Assembly: GCF_029960785.1 (NCBI RefSeq)
Contig: NZ_JASBQE010000056.1
Span: forward strand, 1 to 64,000
DNA length: 64,000 bases
Origin: Polyangium sp. 15x6
GTDB lineage: Bacteria > Myxococcota_A > Polyangia > Polyangiales > Polyangiaceae
Direction of reading: 5' to 3'
Within the stretch, counting starts at the first letter, position 1. Every line of letters starts with the position of its first letter. The notes below the pieces were generated by a model. That model made no database searches and was not told where the DNA came from. It worked only from the letters and a program-made list of their open reading frames with translations. A program made the position numbers and the translations under genes. Below are positions 1-7,619 of this stretch, in pieces.

Positions 1-1272
1 GCCGCCGCGCCGTCCCAGCCGCCGCCCGCGACGCCGTTCACGCCCGCCGCGCAGCCGTCCGCGCCGCCTCCGCCTCCGCCCGCGCGTGTCCCGCAGGCCG
101 CGCCCTCGCCGAGCCCCTCACCGCTCGATAGCCCCTGGGCAAACCCGTCCGCGCGTACAGGCGGAGGCGAGAACATCTCGGCGCCGACCGTCGGCAGCAT
201 GGCCGCGGGTTTGTCTCCGCCGAGCCCGATCGCCCCCACGGCGACCGCGATGGCCGCCGCGGGCCTCGCCGGCGCGGCTGCCGTCGCTGCGTTCTCCAGC
301 GCCTCGCAGGCCGCGCCCCCGCCGCCCGTCGCCGTCGCGAACGCCGCGACCGTCGGCGCCGCCGCGGCCTCGAACGCGGCCGCCGCCGCGGGCCAGTGGT
401 CCATGCCGAGCGACGGCGCGTCCTCGCCCTCGCCGGCCGTCTCGCCGCGGCCTTACACGCATCGTGGCCCCTCGCGCGACGTCGTCGACCTCATCTGGTA
501 CGACCCGAAGGCCGCGCCGAAGATGCGCGAGCACCCGAGCTGGAAGCTCCTGCTCGACAAGAAACCCGAGCCGCGCGACCTCGACTTCGACGACGAGCCG
601 CCGCCCGAGGAGCCGCCCGACGTGCGTGATCGCAAGGACGTCTTCGCCGTGCTCACGCGGGGCGTGACGACCGACGCCGAGGGCATTCAGGAGGCCATCG
701 CCGACGCCGTCGCCGACGACGGCACCTTCACGCCGCCGCTCGTGCTCGTCTCGGCCGAGCTCACCTTCCCCTTCGACGAGCTCGAGACGCTGAAAGCCAC
801 GGTCACCGCCGTCTCGCCGCTCATCGCGGGTGACAAGAAGCTCAAGGAGACCGTCGACACGGTGAACGAGCTCTTGAAGACGCCGTGGCTGTCCTCCTCG
901 AGCGGCGTGGCCGAGCGGCTCACGCAGCAGGTGAAGGACGCCTTCGCGCAAGGCAACCGCATGCTGCCGCCGAGCTACCTCGACTCGCACACCGAGCGGA
1001 TGCTGCTCGAGCAGCGGCACTACCAGAAACGCACGGTCTTCGGCGAGCCCTGGATCCGCAGCGTCCTCGTGCCCGCGGGCTCCCCGTCGGCGATGCCCGC
1101 GTACCTGCCCGAGAACCTCACGAAGAAGCTGCCGATGTTCCAGCGCTTCAAGGCGCGCATCGTGGCCGAGGCGCACATGCAGCAGGACGAGTACGAGAAC
1201 CACCCGGCCGCGCTCAAGGTCGTCGCTCTCGGCCGCGTCGTCAGCTTGCAACGACGTGGCTTCATGCGCTGA
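1..1272 (+). CDS. C-terminal part of a DUF2169-like protein, cut by the window start
   Basis: The reading frame is open from base 1 to the stop at 1270-1272, so only the C-terminal 423 codons are present. The first ~150 residues are a Pro/Ala-rich linker. From about codon 158 (DVVDLIWYDPKAAPKMRE) the protein becomes globular and charged, and it ends in an amphipathic C-terminus. This Trp/Pro-rich block after a long Pro/Ala linker reminds me of the C-terminal extension of myxobacterial DUF2169 proteins found near type VI secretion genes, but the defining N-terminal domain lies outside the window, so the family is an inference. It converges on the glycosyltransferase that ends at 1275. An ATG at 199 is internal to this frame and is unlikely to be the real start. 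Confidence 0.7.
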   Translation, partial: AAAPSQPPPATPFTPAAQPSAPPPPPPARVPQAAPSPSPSPLDSPWANPSARTGGGENISAPTVGSMAAGLSPPSPIAPTATAMAAAGLAGAAAVAAFSSASQAAPPPPVAVANAATVGAAAASNAAAAAGQWSMPSDGASSPSPAVSPRPYTHRGPSRDVVDLIWYDPKAAPKMREHPSWKLLLDKKPEPRDLDFDDEPPPEEPPDVRDRKDVFAVLTRGVTTDAEGIQEAIADAVADDGTFTPPLVLVSAELTFPFDELETLKATVTAVSPLIAGDKKLKETVDTVNELLKTPWLSSSSGVAERLTQQVKDAFAQGNRMLPPSYLDSHTERMLLEQRHYQKRTVFGEPWIRSVLVPAGSPSAMPAYLPENLTKKLPMFQRFKARIVAEAHMQQDEYENHPAALKVVALGRVVSLQRRGFMR

Positions 1273-1274
1273 CG

Positions 1275-1997
1275 TCAGAGCTTTCCGATCATCGCGTCGA
1301 AGCGGAGCCGCCAGACCTCCACGACGGCCTCGGCGAAGATGCTGCGGCTCATCTTGGAGTGGCCCGCGCGCCGATCGACGAACACGATCGGCACCTCGGT
1401 CACGCGCAGGTTTTTCCGCAGCGCGCGGTACGTCGTCTCGATCTGAAACGAGTAGCCGTTCGAGCGCAGCGTCTCGATGTCGATCGCGAGCAATGCGCGA
1501 CGCGTAAAAGCCTTGAAACCCGTGGTCAGGTCGCGGATCGGCACGCCGAGGATGCTCCGCGCGTAGAGCGAACCGCCCTTCGAGAGCACGTGCCGCCCCG
1601 GACCCCAGCCGACGACGCCGCCGCCGGGCACGTTGCGCGAGCCGAGCACGACGTCCGCGCCCGCCTCGATCGCCTGGAGAAACGCGGGCAGGTACTTCGG
1701 ATCGTGCGAGAGGTCGGCGTCCATCTCGACGACGACGTCGTAGCCGAGCTCGAGCGCGCGCCGGAATGCGTCCACATAGGCCGTCCCGAGCCCGAGCTTG
1801 CCCGGCCGATGCAGCACGGTCGTGCGAGGGTCCTCGGCGGCGAGCGTGTCGGCGACGGCGCCCGTACCATCGGGCGAGGCGTCGTCCACGACGAGAACGT
1901 GCGCATCGGGGACGACCTCGAGCACGGAGCGCACGAAGCGCGGGAGGTTGTCACGCTCGTTGTAGGTCGGCGTGACGACGAGGATCCGCGGGGCCAT
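1275..1997 (-). CDS. Family-2 glycosyltransferase, polyprenyl-phosphate mannose/glucose synthase type
   Basis: 240 residues. The N-terminus ILVVTPTYNERDNLPRFV and the motif VVDDASPDGT (residues 36-45) form the nucleotide-sugar pocket, and EMDADLSHDP (91-100) holds the metal-binding DxD-type acid. GSRNVPGG and RDLTTGFKAF are typical of dolichol/polyprenol-phosphate mannosyltransferases (DPM1-like, soluble type without C-terminal membrane helices). Such enzymes move a hexose from GDP- or UDP-sugar to a polyprenyl phosphate at the inner membrane, providing a lipid-linked donor for GT39-like transferases such as the one at 13.6 kb. The ATG at 1997 is chosen because homology begins right there; the frame is open 29 codons further upstream, but that part looks non-coding. 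The donor sugar cannot be read from the sequence. Confidence 0.9.
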   Translation of the reverse strand: MAPRILVVTPTYNERDNLPRFVRSVLEVVPDAHVLVVDDASPDGTGAVADTLAAEDPRTTVLHRPGKLGLGTAYVDAFRRALELGYDVVVEMDADLSHDPKYLPAFLQAIEAGADVVLGSRNVPGGGVVGWGPGRHVLSKGGSLYARSILGVPIRDLTTGFKAFTRRALLAIDIETLRSNGYSFQIETTYRALRKNLRVTEVPIVFVDRRAGHSKMSRSIFAEAVVEVWRLRFDAMIGKL

Positions 1998-2169
1998 TCG
2001 AGCTCGTGTGCTCCCCGACGCACGGAGAGGCGTGGGGTCATGTAGCAGAAAGGGAGCGTCAGCAGGAAGCCTTGTCGGCTCCAAATCTCGAAGTTACGTT
2101 TCGTTGCCCTACCGGATCGTGCGGGCACCGGCGACAGGCGCCAACGGCCCGGCGGAGTAACGAGGCACC

Positions 2170-2493
2170 ATGGCTAGCAAGAACGTCCTCACCTTCACTG
2201 AAGCAAATTTCGAGTCCGAGGTCCTGAAGTCCGACGTCCCGGTGCTCGTGGATTTCACCGCCACCTGGTGCGGCCCCTGCAAGGCGCTCGCCCCCATCGT
2301 CGACAAGCTCGCCGACGAGTACCAGGGCAAGGTCAAGGTCGGGAAGCTCGACATCGACGAGAACCCGAAGGTCACGGCGAACTACGGCGTCCGCAGCGTG
2401 CCCACCGTGATCGTCTTCAAAGGGGGCGCGAAGGCGGGCTCGCACGCGGGGCTGACGAGCAAGGAGAAGCTCGTCGCGCTGCTCGGCGTGTAA
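2170..2493 (+). CDS. trxA: Thioredoxin
   Basis: 107 residues, the normal length of thioredoxin 1. The redox-active motif WCGPCK is at residues 33-38, preceded by the strand VLVDFTATW, and the cis-proline loop SVPT follows near residue 77. It is a cytoplasmic dithiol reductant for reductases, peroxidases and misfolded proteins, recharged by thioredoxin reductase, which is not in this window. It is a single-gene unit: the divergent glycosyltransferase lies upstream and a strong hairpin terminator lies just downstream. The ATG at 2170 is preceded by a weak GAGG element. Confidence 0.97.
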   Translation: MASKNVLTFTEANFESEVLKSDVPVLVDFTATWCGPCKALAPIVDKLADEYQGKVKVGKLDIDENPKVTANYGVRSVPTVIVFKGGAKAGSHAGLTSKEKLVALLGV

Positions 2494-2521
2494 GACGAGC
2501 CACCGAAACCTGACGAACGTA

Positions 2522-2567
2522 CGAGCGCGGCCCCTCGGAGCACGAGGGGTTCGCGCTCGCGTCTTTT
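2522..2567 (+). terminator. Rho-independent terminator after trxA
   Basis: Nested stem: CGAGCGCG (2522-2529) pairs with CGCGCTCG (2552-2559), and CCCCTCG (2531-2537) pairs with CGAGGGG (2543-2549), with a 5-nt loop GAGCA. The run CGTCTTTT follows at once. It lies 28 bases after the trxA stop and before the next gene on the same strand, so it most likely separates the two transcripts. Confidence 0.85.
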
Positions 2568-2592
2568 CGCGGCTCCATTTTCCTCGTAGAGC

Positions 2593-4551
2593 TTGGCTCT
2601 CGTGGACGCCGAACTCCGACAAAGCCTGATCGGCCGGGTGCTTTCTGGCGCCCAGGGCGTCCGTTACGAGATCGGCGAGCTCGTCGGCGAAGGTCGAGCC
2701 GGCTGGGTCTTCAAGACCACGAGCGAGCACCTCGGCGCGCCGGCCGCCGTGAAGGTGTTTCGGCCCGAGCTCGTGGACGGAGCGGCGTCGATCACGCGGT
2801 TCGCCCGCGAGGCGACCTTCCTCCACCGCGCGCTCGCCTCGCTCTCGGATCGCCCGGGGCTCGCGCACGTGCTCGATCACGGCACGATCGACAGCCCTCG
2901 CGGCGCGCTGCCGTGTCTCATCCGCGAGTACCTGCCGGGGCAAAACCTCGCGCGCGTGATCGCCGCGCACGGCGGCTTCGGGCTGCCCGCGGCGCGCGCG
3001 CGGCGAATCATGGGGCACGTGGCCCGGGGGCTCTTCGCCTCGCACGAGGCGGGCTGCGTGCATCGGGATCTCAAGCCCTCGCACGTGCTCATCGCGCAGG
3101 AGCGCGGCCAGGAGACGGCCCGCATCACGGACGGGTTCGTCACGCATCTCGGTCCCCAGGATCCGATGGATCCGCCGAACTTCCTGTACGGCGCGCCCGA
3201 GAGCTTCGGGCAGGTGCAGGGGCCGTTCGGGCCCGAGGTGGACGTGTATTCGTTCGCGGCCGTGCTGTACGAGCTCCTCTGCGGGACCGCGGCGTTCGCG
3301 CCGAAGTCGGGCGAGCCGAAGCCGAAGGCGATCCTGCGCCTCGTGACGGGCGACCGGCCGCAGCTCGGCCGCGTGCGCGCGACGCTGCCGGCGGAGCTGC
3401 GGGACCGGCCGGATCTCGTGGTCGCGCTCGACCGGGAGATCGGCCGCGCGACGAGCACGAATCCGAACCAGCGGCATGGTTCGATCCGCGAGCTCTGGCT
3501 CGCGCTGGAGCCGCTCCTGCGAGAAGCGGTGCGGCCGACCGCGAGCGGCGGGAGCACGCCGGACGAGCCCGTGAGCTTCGACTCGGTCTTCCCGCGATCC
3601 ACCGAGGGCGCGCGCCTCGCCGCCGCGATGCCCGTGCCGCCGCCCTCGGCCGTGCCCGTCGCTGCGCCGATGCCCGCGTGGGAGATGCTCGGCCCCGCGA
3701 TCGCGGGCGAGCGGCTGCGCGCGGCGATGGTCGTCGAGGAGGGACGCGCGATCGTGGCGCTCGGAACGCGAGGCCTTTATCGGCTCGCGCACGGCGCGTG
3801 GTCTCTGGCGCCGCTGCCCGCGGGGATCGACGTGCGGGCCGTGCGAGGTCTGTCGCGGCTCCCCTCGGGCGAGCTTCTTCTCTTCGGAGACGCCGGGCTC
3901 GCTGCGGCCCTCTCGCCGCGCGGCGGTCTGCGGCGGATCCCGCTCCCGGAGCGCGAGATCACGCTGCTCGCGGCGCACGCGGACGAGCGGGGGATCGTGC
4001 TCGTCGGCGAGCGCGCCTCGCGGCCGGGCGGCGTGGTGATGTTCTTGCCGACCGAAGGCGCGTCGGCGACGCTCGCCGCGCCGGAGAGCGCGCGCTTCGC
4101 GGGCGTGACGCGCACGAGCAGCGGACACGTGATCGCGGTCGGCACGCAAGGCACGCTCGTGGAGATCAGCGAGCGCGGCGCGCGTGACGTGCCGTGGGGG
4201 CGAACGGGGCACCTTTACGCCGTCTCGGCGGGACCGGGCGGCGTCGCGTACGCGGTGGGCAGCGGGGGACATGCGCTCCGCGTCGAGCCGGGGCACGGCG
4301 GCGCGGTGGCGACGCTCGAGAGCGTGCAGACGACGCGGGATCTCGTGGGCGTCGCGGTCGATCCTTCGACGGGCGGCGCGTGGGCCGTGGGCGCGGACGC
4401 GCGCTTGCTCGAACGGCAGGAGGGCGGGTGGATCCGTGTCCCGCTCGATCCGTCGGTGACGAGTGGGCTTTTGCTGGTCTGGCCTCGCGCGCCGCGGATC
4501 CTCGTGGTCGCCGAGGATGGGTCGGCGTTCTGCTGCTACGCGAGGGGCTGA
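2593..4551 (+). CDS. Ser/Thr protein kinase-like protein with C-terminal propeller-like domain; catalytic motifs altered
   Basis: 652 residues from a TTG at 2593 (a GTG at 2602 is an alternative). Residues ~25-310 are a protein kinase fold: P-loop VGEGRAGWVF (31-40), lysine in AAVKVF (K54), and catalytic loop HRDLKPSH (157-164). Two catalytic positions deviate: the Asn of HRDLKPxN is His164, and the DFG motif reads DGF (180-182). A proline-rich linker follows. The C-terminal ~290 residues contain repeated VxALGTRGLYRL / VAVGTQGTLVEI-like blades, resembling a WD40/YVTN-type propeller. No membrane helix is evident, so it is probably cytosolic. The altered Mg-binding residues suggest a weak kinase or a pseudokinase that senses or scaffolds. 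The folds are well supported; loss of activity is inferred. Confidence 0.88.
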   Translation: MALVDAELRQSLIGRVLSGAQGVRYEIGELVGEGRAGWVFKTTSEHLGAPAAVKVFRPELVDGAASITRFAREATFLHRALASLSDRPGLAHVLDHGTIDSPRGALPCLIREYLPGQNLARVIAAHGGFGLPAARARRIMGHVARGLFASHEAGCVHRDLKPSHVLIAQERGQETARITDGFVTHLGPQDPMDPPNFLYGAPESFGQVQGPFGPEVDVYSFAAVLYELLCGTAAFAPKSGEPKPKAILRLVTGDRPQLGRVRATLPAELRDRPDLVVALDREIGRATSTNPNQRHGSIRELWLALEPLLREAVRPTASGGSTPDEPVSFDSVFPRSTEGARLAAAMPVPPPSAVPVAAPMPAWEMLGPAIAGERLRAAMVVEEGRAIVALGTRGLYRLAHGAWSLAPLPAGIDVRAVRGLSRLPSGELLLFGDAGLAAALSPRGGLRRIPLPEREITLLAAHADERGIVLVGERASRPGGVVMFLPTEGASATLAAPESARFAGVTRTSSGHVIAVGTQGTLVEISERGARDVPWGRTGHLYAVSAGPGGVAYAVGSGGHALRVEPGHGGAVATLESVQTTRDLVGVAVDPSTGGAWAVGADARLLERQEGGWIRVPLDPSVTSGLLLVWPRAPRILVVAEDGSAFCCYARG

Positions 4552-4602
4552 GCTGAGCGGAGGCGCTCGTCGGAAAGGGAGCCTCTTGTCAAGGGGCTTT
4601 CG

Positions 4603-6441
4603 CTATCGGCAGAGGTTCGTCGTCCAGACCGCCTTGCGGAAGTCGAACGCGACGAAGTCCGCCTTGCCGTCGCCGTCCACGTCGCCCGCGGCGCCGAAGG
4701 CCTGGTCCTGGAAGGAGGGGAACCAGATCCCCTGGCCGAGGCCGCCGGCGGCTCCGTAACCTTCCGCGAAGCTCGTCCCGGTCGAGAGGTTGACGTACCA
4801 GGCGGCGATCCACTGAAGATAACGAATCGCGTCGGCCTTGCCGTCCTTGTCGATGTCCGCGAAGATCATATCGACGTCTTTGGCCCTGCCTTGCCGTTCG
4901 AACCACAACGTGGGCGGCTCGAACGAGCTCCCGGTCGAGCGCGCCACGTGCAAGAAATAGCTCGGATTGAACTCCTCGTTGCCCGAGAAGCTGATGGCGT
5001 CGGCCTTGCCGTCGCCGTCCACGTCGGCGAGGAATTGGCCCGCCGAACCTGCGCCGAATCCTTCGATCCAGGGCACGGGCGTCGAAAAGGAGGTCCCTGT
5101 CGACAGCGCCACGGACCATCGCCCCGTCTCGTCGTCGAACGACACGGCGTCGGTTTTGCCATCGCCGTTTACATCGGCGGCGAGCGGCCGTCTGTATGGG
5201 AACCCGCCCGGGAGTTGCTCGATCCAGATCGAAGGCTCGGCGAACGACGTCCCCGTCGAGCGCGCCACGGACCAGGTGCCCTCCTCCGTGACGGCAATGG
5301 CGTCCGCTTTCCCGTCTCCATCCACGTCCCCGACCGCGCCGTCCGCGGCGACGCCGTGGTCCGCGCTCCATACCGAGCCTTCCTCGAACGAGGTGCCGTT
5401 CGAGAGCGCGACCTCCCAGGCGACGGGCGCCGCGTCGACGTAATGGAGGACGGCGTCGGCCTTCTTGTCGCCGTCCACGTCGGCGATGTGCCAGCTCTTG
5501 TAGCCGCCATCGAAGCTATAGGACCCATCCCAGTCCTTTCCGAAGCCCTCGGCCCACCGGTTTTCGCACCGCGCGCCCGGGTGCATCTTCTCGACGTCGC
5601 ACCGCATGAGGACCGCCTGTCCGGCGGAGAAGTGGCTCCGGCATCCCTGAAAATAGGACATGAAGTTGCGGACGTCGGGCGTCGATCCGTCGGCGCAATC
5701 CACGGCACACGAATTCGCGTCCATCGTACACTGACCTGGAAGCGCGCCGCCCGCGCACGAGAGGAGCGAGTCGCCGACGGGCCCCGGATCGTACGGCGTG
5801 TCCGCGACGAGGTCCCCGTTGAGCTTCGGCTCTTCGGGGTAATCGGCGTTCTCATAGCACTCATGCGTGTGGCTCAGGCCGAGGACGTGGCCGATCTCGT
5901 GCGTCAGCGTCTCCGGGGCCGAGAAGTCGCCGTTGAGATCGCCGAACATCGCATAGGAGGTGTATACGGTCATCATTGCGCCGCAATGATTCCCTTTGCC
6001 GCCATACTTGTTGCCGTTCCCGAAGTCGATCGTGTTCACATAGAGGATCGGGATCGCGTCGTCGGAGAGCGAACGCAGATCGCCCCCGCAGAGGGGGCTC
6101 GCGCCATACGGGATGTCGTAGAGCGCGTCGTCCGGGGGGAGCTTCTCCACGTCCACCAGCAGGAACTGAATGTTGGCCGACGCGAAATGCGCATTGAGGA
6201 TGACCATGTCGAACATGGGCCGGGACGTCGGGACGGCCAGCTCCCCCGCGGCGTTGGTGGCGATCCGCGCGCGGACGCGTAACGTCTTCGGTCCTGCGGA
6301 CTGGTCCCCGAGGGCATCACGCACCGCGGGGTTCCCGCAGTCGTCGGGCAGGGGCTTCGGAGGATCGGGGAAGGCGTCGGATCCACACGCGGCGACGAGG
6401 ACCAGCGCGGAACCAAAGAGAAGGAGCGTGCGTGCGAGCAT
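4603..6441 (-). CDS. Lipoprotein: M43-like zinc metalloprotease domain followed by FG-GAP/VCBS repeats
   Basis: 612 residues. The signal peptide MLARTLLLFGSALVLVAAC ends in a lipobox with Cys19, so the protein is exported and lipid-anchored. Around residue 185 the zinc motif HEIGHVLGLSHTHE appears, and further on a Met-turn, NFMSYF, as in pappalysin-type (M43) metzincins. From about residue 300 to the end there are at least six repeats of the kind DVDGDKKADAVLHY followed by WxVALSxGTSF, i.e. FG-GAP/VCBS units with Ca-binding DxDxDGxxD loops, which form a propeller. It is likely a cell-surface protease with a substrate- or carbohydrate-binding propeller. Its start lies 3 bp behind the stop of the gene ending at 6445, so the two probably share a transcript. 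Confidence 0.88.
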   Translation of the reverse strand: MLARTLLLFGSALVLVAACGSDAFPDPPKPLPDDCGNPAVRDALGDQSAGPKTLRVRARIATNAAGELAVPTSRPMFDMVILNAHFASANIQFLLVDVEKLPPDDALYDIPYGASPLCGGDLRSLSDDAIPILYVNTIDFGNGNKYGGKGNHCGAMMTVYTSYAMFGDLNGDFSAPETLTHEIGHVLGLSHTHECYENADYPEEPKLNGDLVADTPYDPGPVGDSLLSCAGGALPGQCTMDANSCAVDCADGSTPDVRNFMSYFQGCRSHFSAGQAVLMRCDVEKMHPGARCENRWAEGFGKDWDGSYSFDGGYKSWHIADVDGDKKADAVLHYVDAAPVAWEVALSNGTSFEEGSVWSADHGVAADGAVGDVDGDGKADAIAVTEEGTWSVARSTGTSFAEPSIWIEQLPGGFPYRRPLAADVNGDGKTDAVSFDDETGRWSVALSTGTSFSTPVPWIEGFGAGSAGQFLADVDGDGKADAISFSGNEEFNPSYFLHVARSTGSSFEPPTLWFERQGRAKDVDMIFADIDKDGKADAIRYLQWIAAWYVNLSTGTSFAEGYGAAGGLGQGIWFPSFQDQAFGAAGDVDGDGKADFVAFDFRKAVWTTNLCR

Positions 6442-6444
6442 GAT

Positions 6445-7218
6445 TCAGGCCTCTTGTCCTTCCGGACCCGTCTCCTCCTCGCTCGCCGGCTCCTCCGGCT
6501 CCGCCACCCGACCCGGACGCCGCCCCGACGGACGCACCTGCCGCGCCAGCGTGTCCTCCTCCACCAGCCGCAAAAGCCCCGACAGGCAACCCGCCGATCG
6601 CGCGAACACGTCGTCGTTGTGGGCCATCGCCGTGGCTTTCGCGTCGCTCGCCGCCTGCGCCTCGCGCGCCTCGCGCGCTACGTCCGTAAGGGCTTGCTCG
6701 AGTCCCGCGATGGGCCCCGTCAGGTCGGCGATCCATGCAGCCGGGTCGAGCGTCACCCCCTTTCGCCGCGGCTTGGGCCAAGCGCTCGCGGGCCGCCCGA
6801 GTTCGTCGACGAGCCGCTTCGCCTTCGCCAGGATCGCCTTCGGCTCGACCTCGGTCTTGCCATCGAGCCCGAGCTCCCGCAGCACCGCCGGGCCGTAAGC
6901 CGCTTCGAGGGTGCCGCGAATCTCCACGATCTCGCTCGTCAACCTCGCCGCCGCCTCGTCGCGCCGTTCACGCGGGCCCGCGTCGTCCGAGAGCTCCTTG
7001 TCATACGCGTCGCTCTTCTCGACGAGCGCCGCATTCGCCGCGCCGAGCCGCCTTCCAATGAGGTTCGCGACGAGCCCGACGTCGGGCATCACCTCCCCCG
7101 GCTTCAAATGCGCCGCGAAGATGGCCTGGAACCTCTGCTGCAACCGCACCGCGTGCGTGTCCGCCGCCGACGCGACGAGCGCGACAGCGCCTTGTCGATC
7201 CGTCACCTGCTTTGCCAT
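6445..7218 (-). CDS. Uncharacterised alpha-helical protein
   Basis: 257 residues, not recognised. It is largely helical and rich in Ala, Glu, Arg and Lys (for example KAILAKAKRLVDELGRP), has no signal peptide or membrane segment, and ends in an acidic, Glu/Pro-rich tail after residue ~230. The ATG at 7218 is chosen over the upstream extension because the latter runs into the palindromic repeat element at 7258. It is the first gene of a probable two-gene unit with the metalloprotease lipoprotein. A similar-sized helical protein of unknown role sits at 59.4 kb, but I see no convincing sequence match between them. Confidence 0.75.
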   Translation of the reverse strand: MAKQVTDRQGAVALVASAADTHAVRLQQRFQAIFAAHLKPGEVMPDVGLVANLIGRRLGAANAALVEKSDAYDKELSDDAGPRERRDEAAARLTSEIVEIRGTLEAAYGPAVLRELGLDGKTEVEPKAILAKAKRLVDELGRPASAWPKPRRKGVTLDPAAWIADLTGPIAGLEQALTDVAREAREAQAASDAKATAMAHNDDVFARSAGCLSGLLRLVEEDTLARQVRPSGRRPGRVAEPEEPASEEETGPEGQEA

Positions 7219-7257
7219 GCGGCCAGTCCGCACGGGAAGGAGCGCACTGTCAAGAGC

Positions 7258-7575
7258 GAAGCCGCCGCGCTGGGGCGTTGCCCCAGGCCCCACCAGGGGC
7301 TATCCGCCCCTGGACCCGGACCAGCCAGGGGCTGGACCCAGGGTCGATGAACTGCGCGATGCGCAGTTCATCGAACAGGTCGAGGCAAGACCAGGTACGA
7401 CCCTGCCAATCGAGACCGCCATGATTGGCAACGCTGTCCCTGGTCTTGCCACCGGCCGTTGGAAGAACTGCGCATCGCGCAGTTCTTCCACCACGAGTCC
7501 AGCGCTTGCGCTGGTCCGGGTCGAGGGGCGGATAGCCCCCGCGGGGTCCGGGGCGGCGCCCCGGCGAAACGCCTC
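7258..7575. repeat. Quasi-palindromic intergenic element, copy 1
   Basis: About 318 bp that folds back on itself. Left arm, in order: a GCTGGGGC/GCCCCAG hairpin, CCAGGGGC-tatc-CGCCCCTGG, a CCAGC/GCTGG stem, then GATGAACTGCGC-GAT-GCGCAGTTCATC (7346-7372). The right arm carries the same parts in inverted order: GGAAGAACTGCGC-ATC-GCGCAGTTCTTCC (7461-7489), CCAGCG-CTTG-CGCTGG, GGGGCGGATAGCCCC and CCGGGGC-ggc-GCCCCGG. Between them, GCAAGACCAGG pairs with CCTGGTCTTGC and TGCCAATC with GATTGGCA. It lies between divergently transcribed genes. A second copy is at 47651-48235. Confidence 0.85.
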
Positions 7576-7619
7576 CTTCTGCCCTGGGAACACGCCCTCC
7601 GACATGCGAGAGTGCGGTT

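Noticed and set aside
2059..4296. A 745-codon - strand frame over thioredoxin and the kinase gene
   Set aside because: Low-complexity RR/RA/HR composition, opposite clearly conserved genes.
7258..7575. Insertion sequence with terminal inverted repeats
   Set aside because: No transposase frame, and the whole element rather than just the ends is palindromic.
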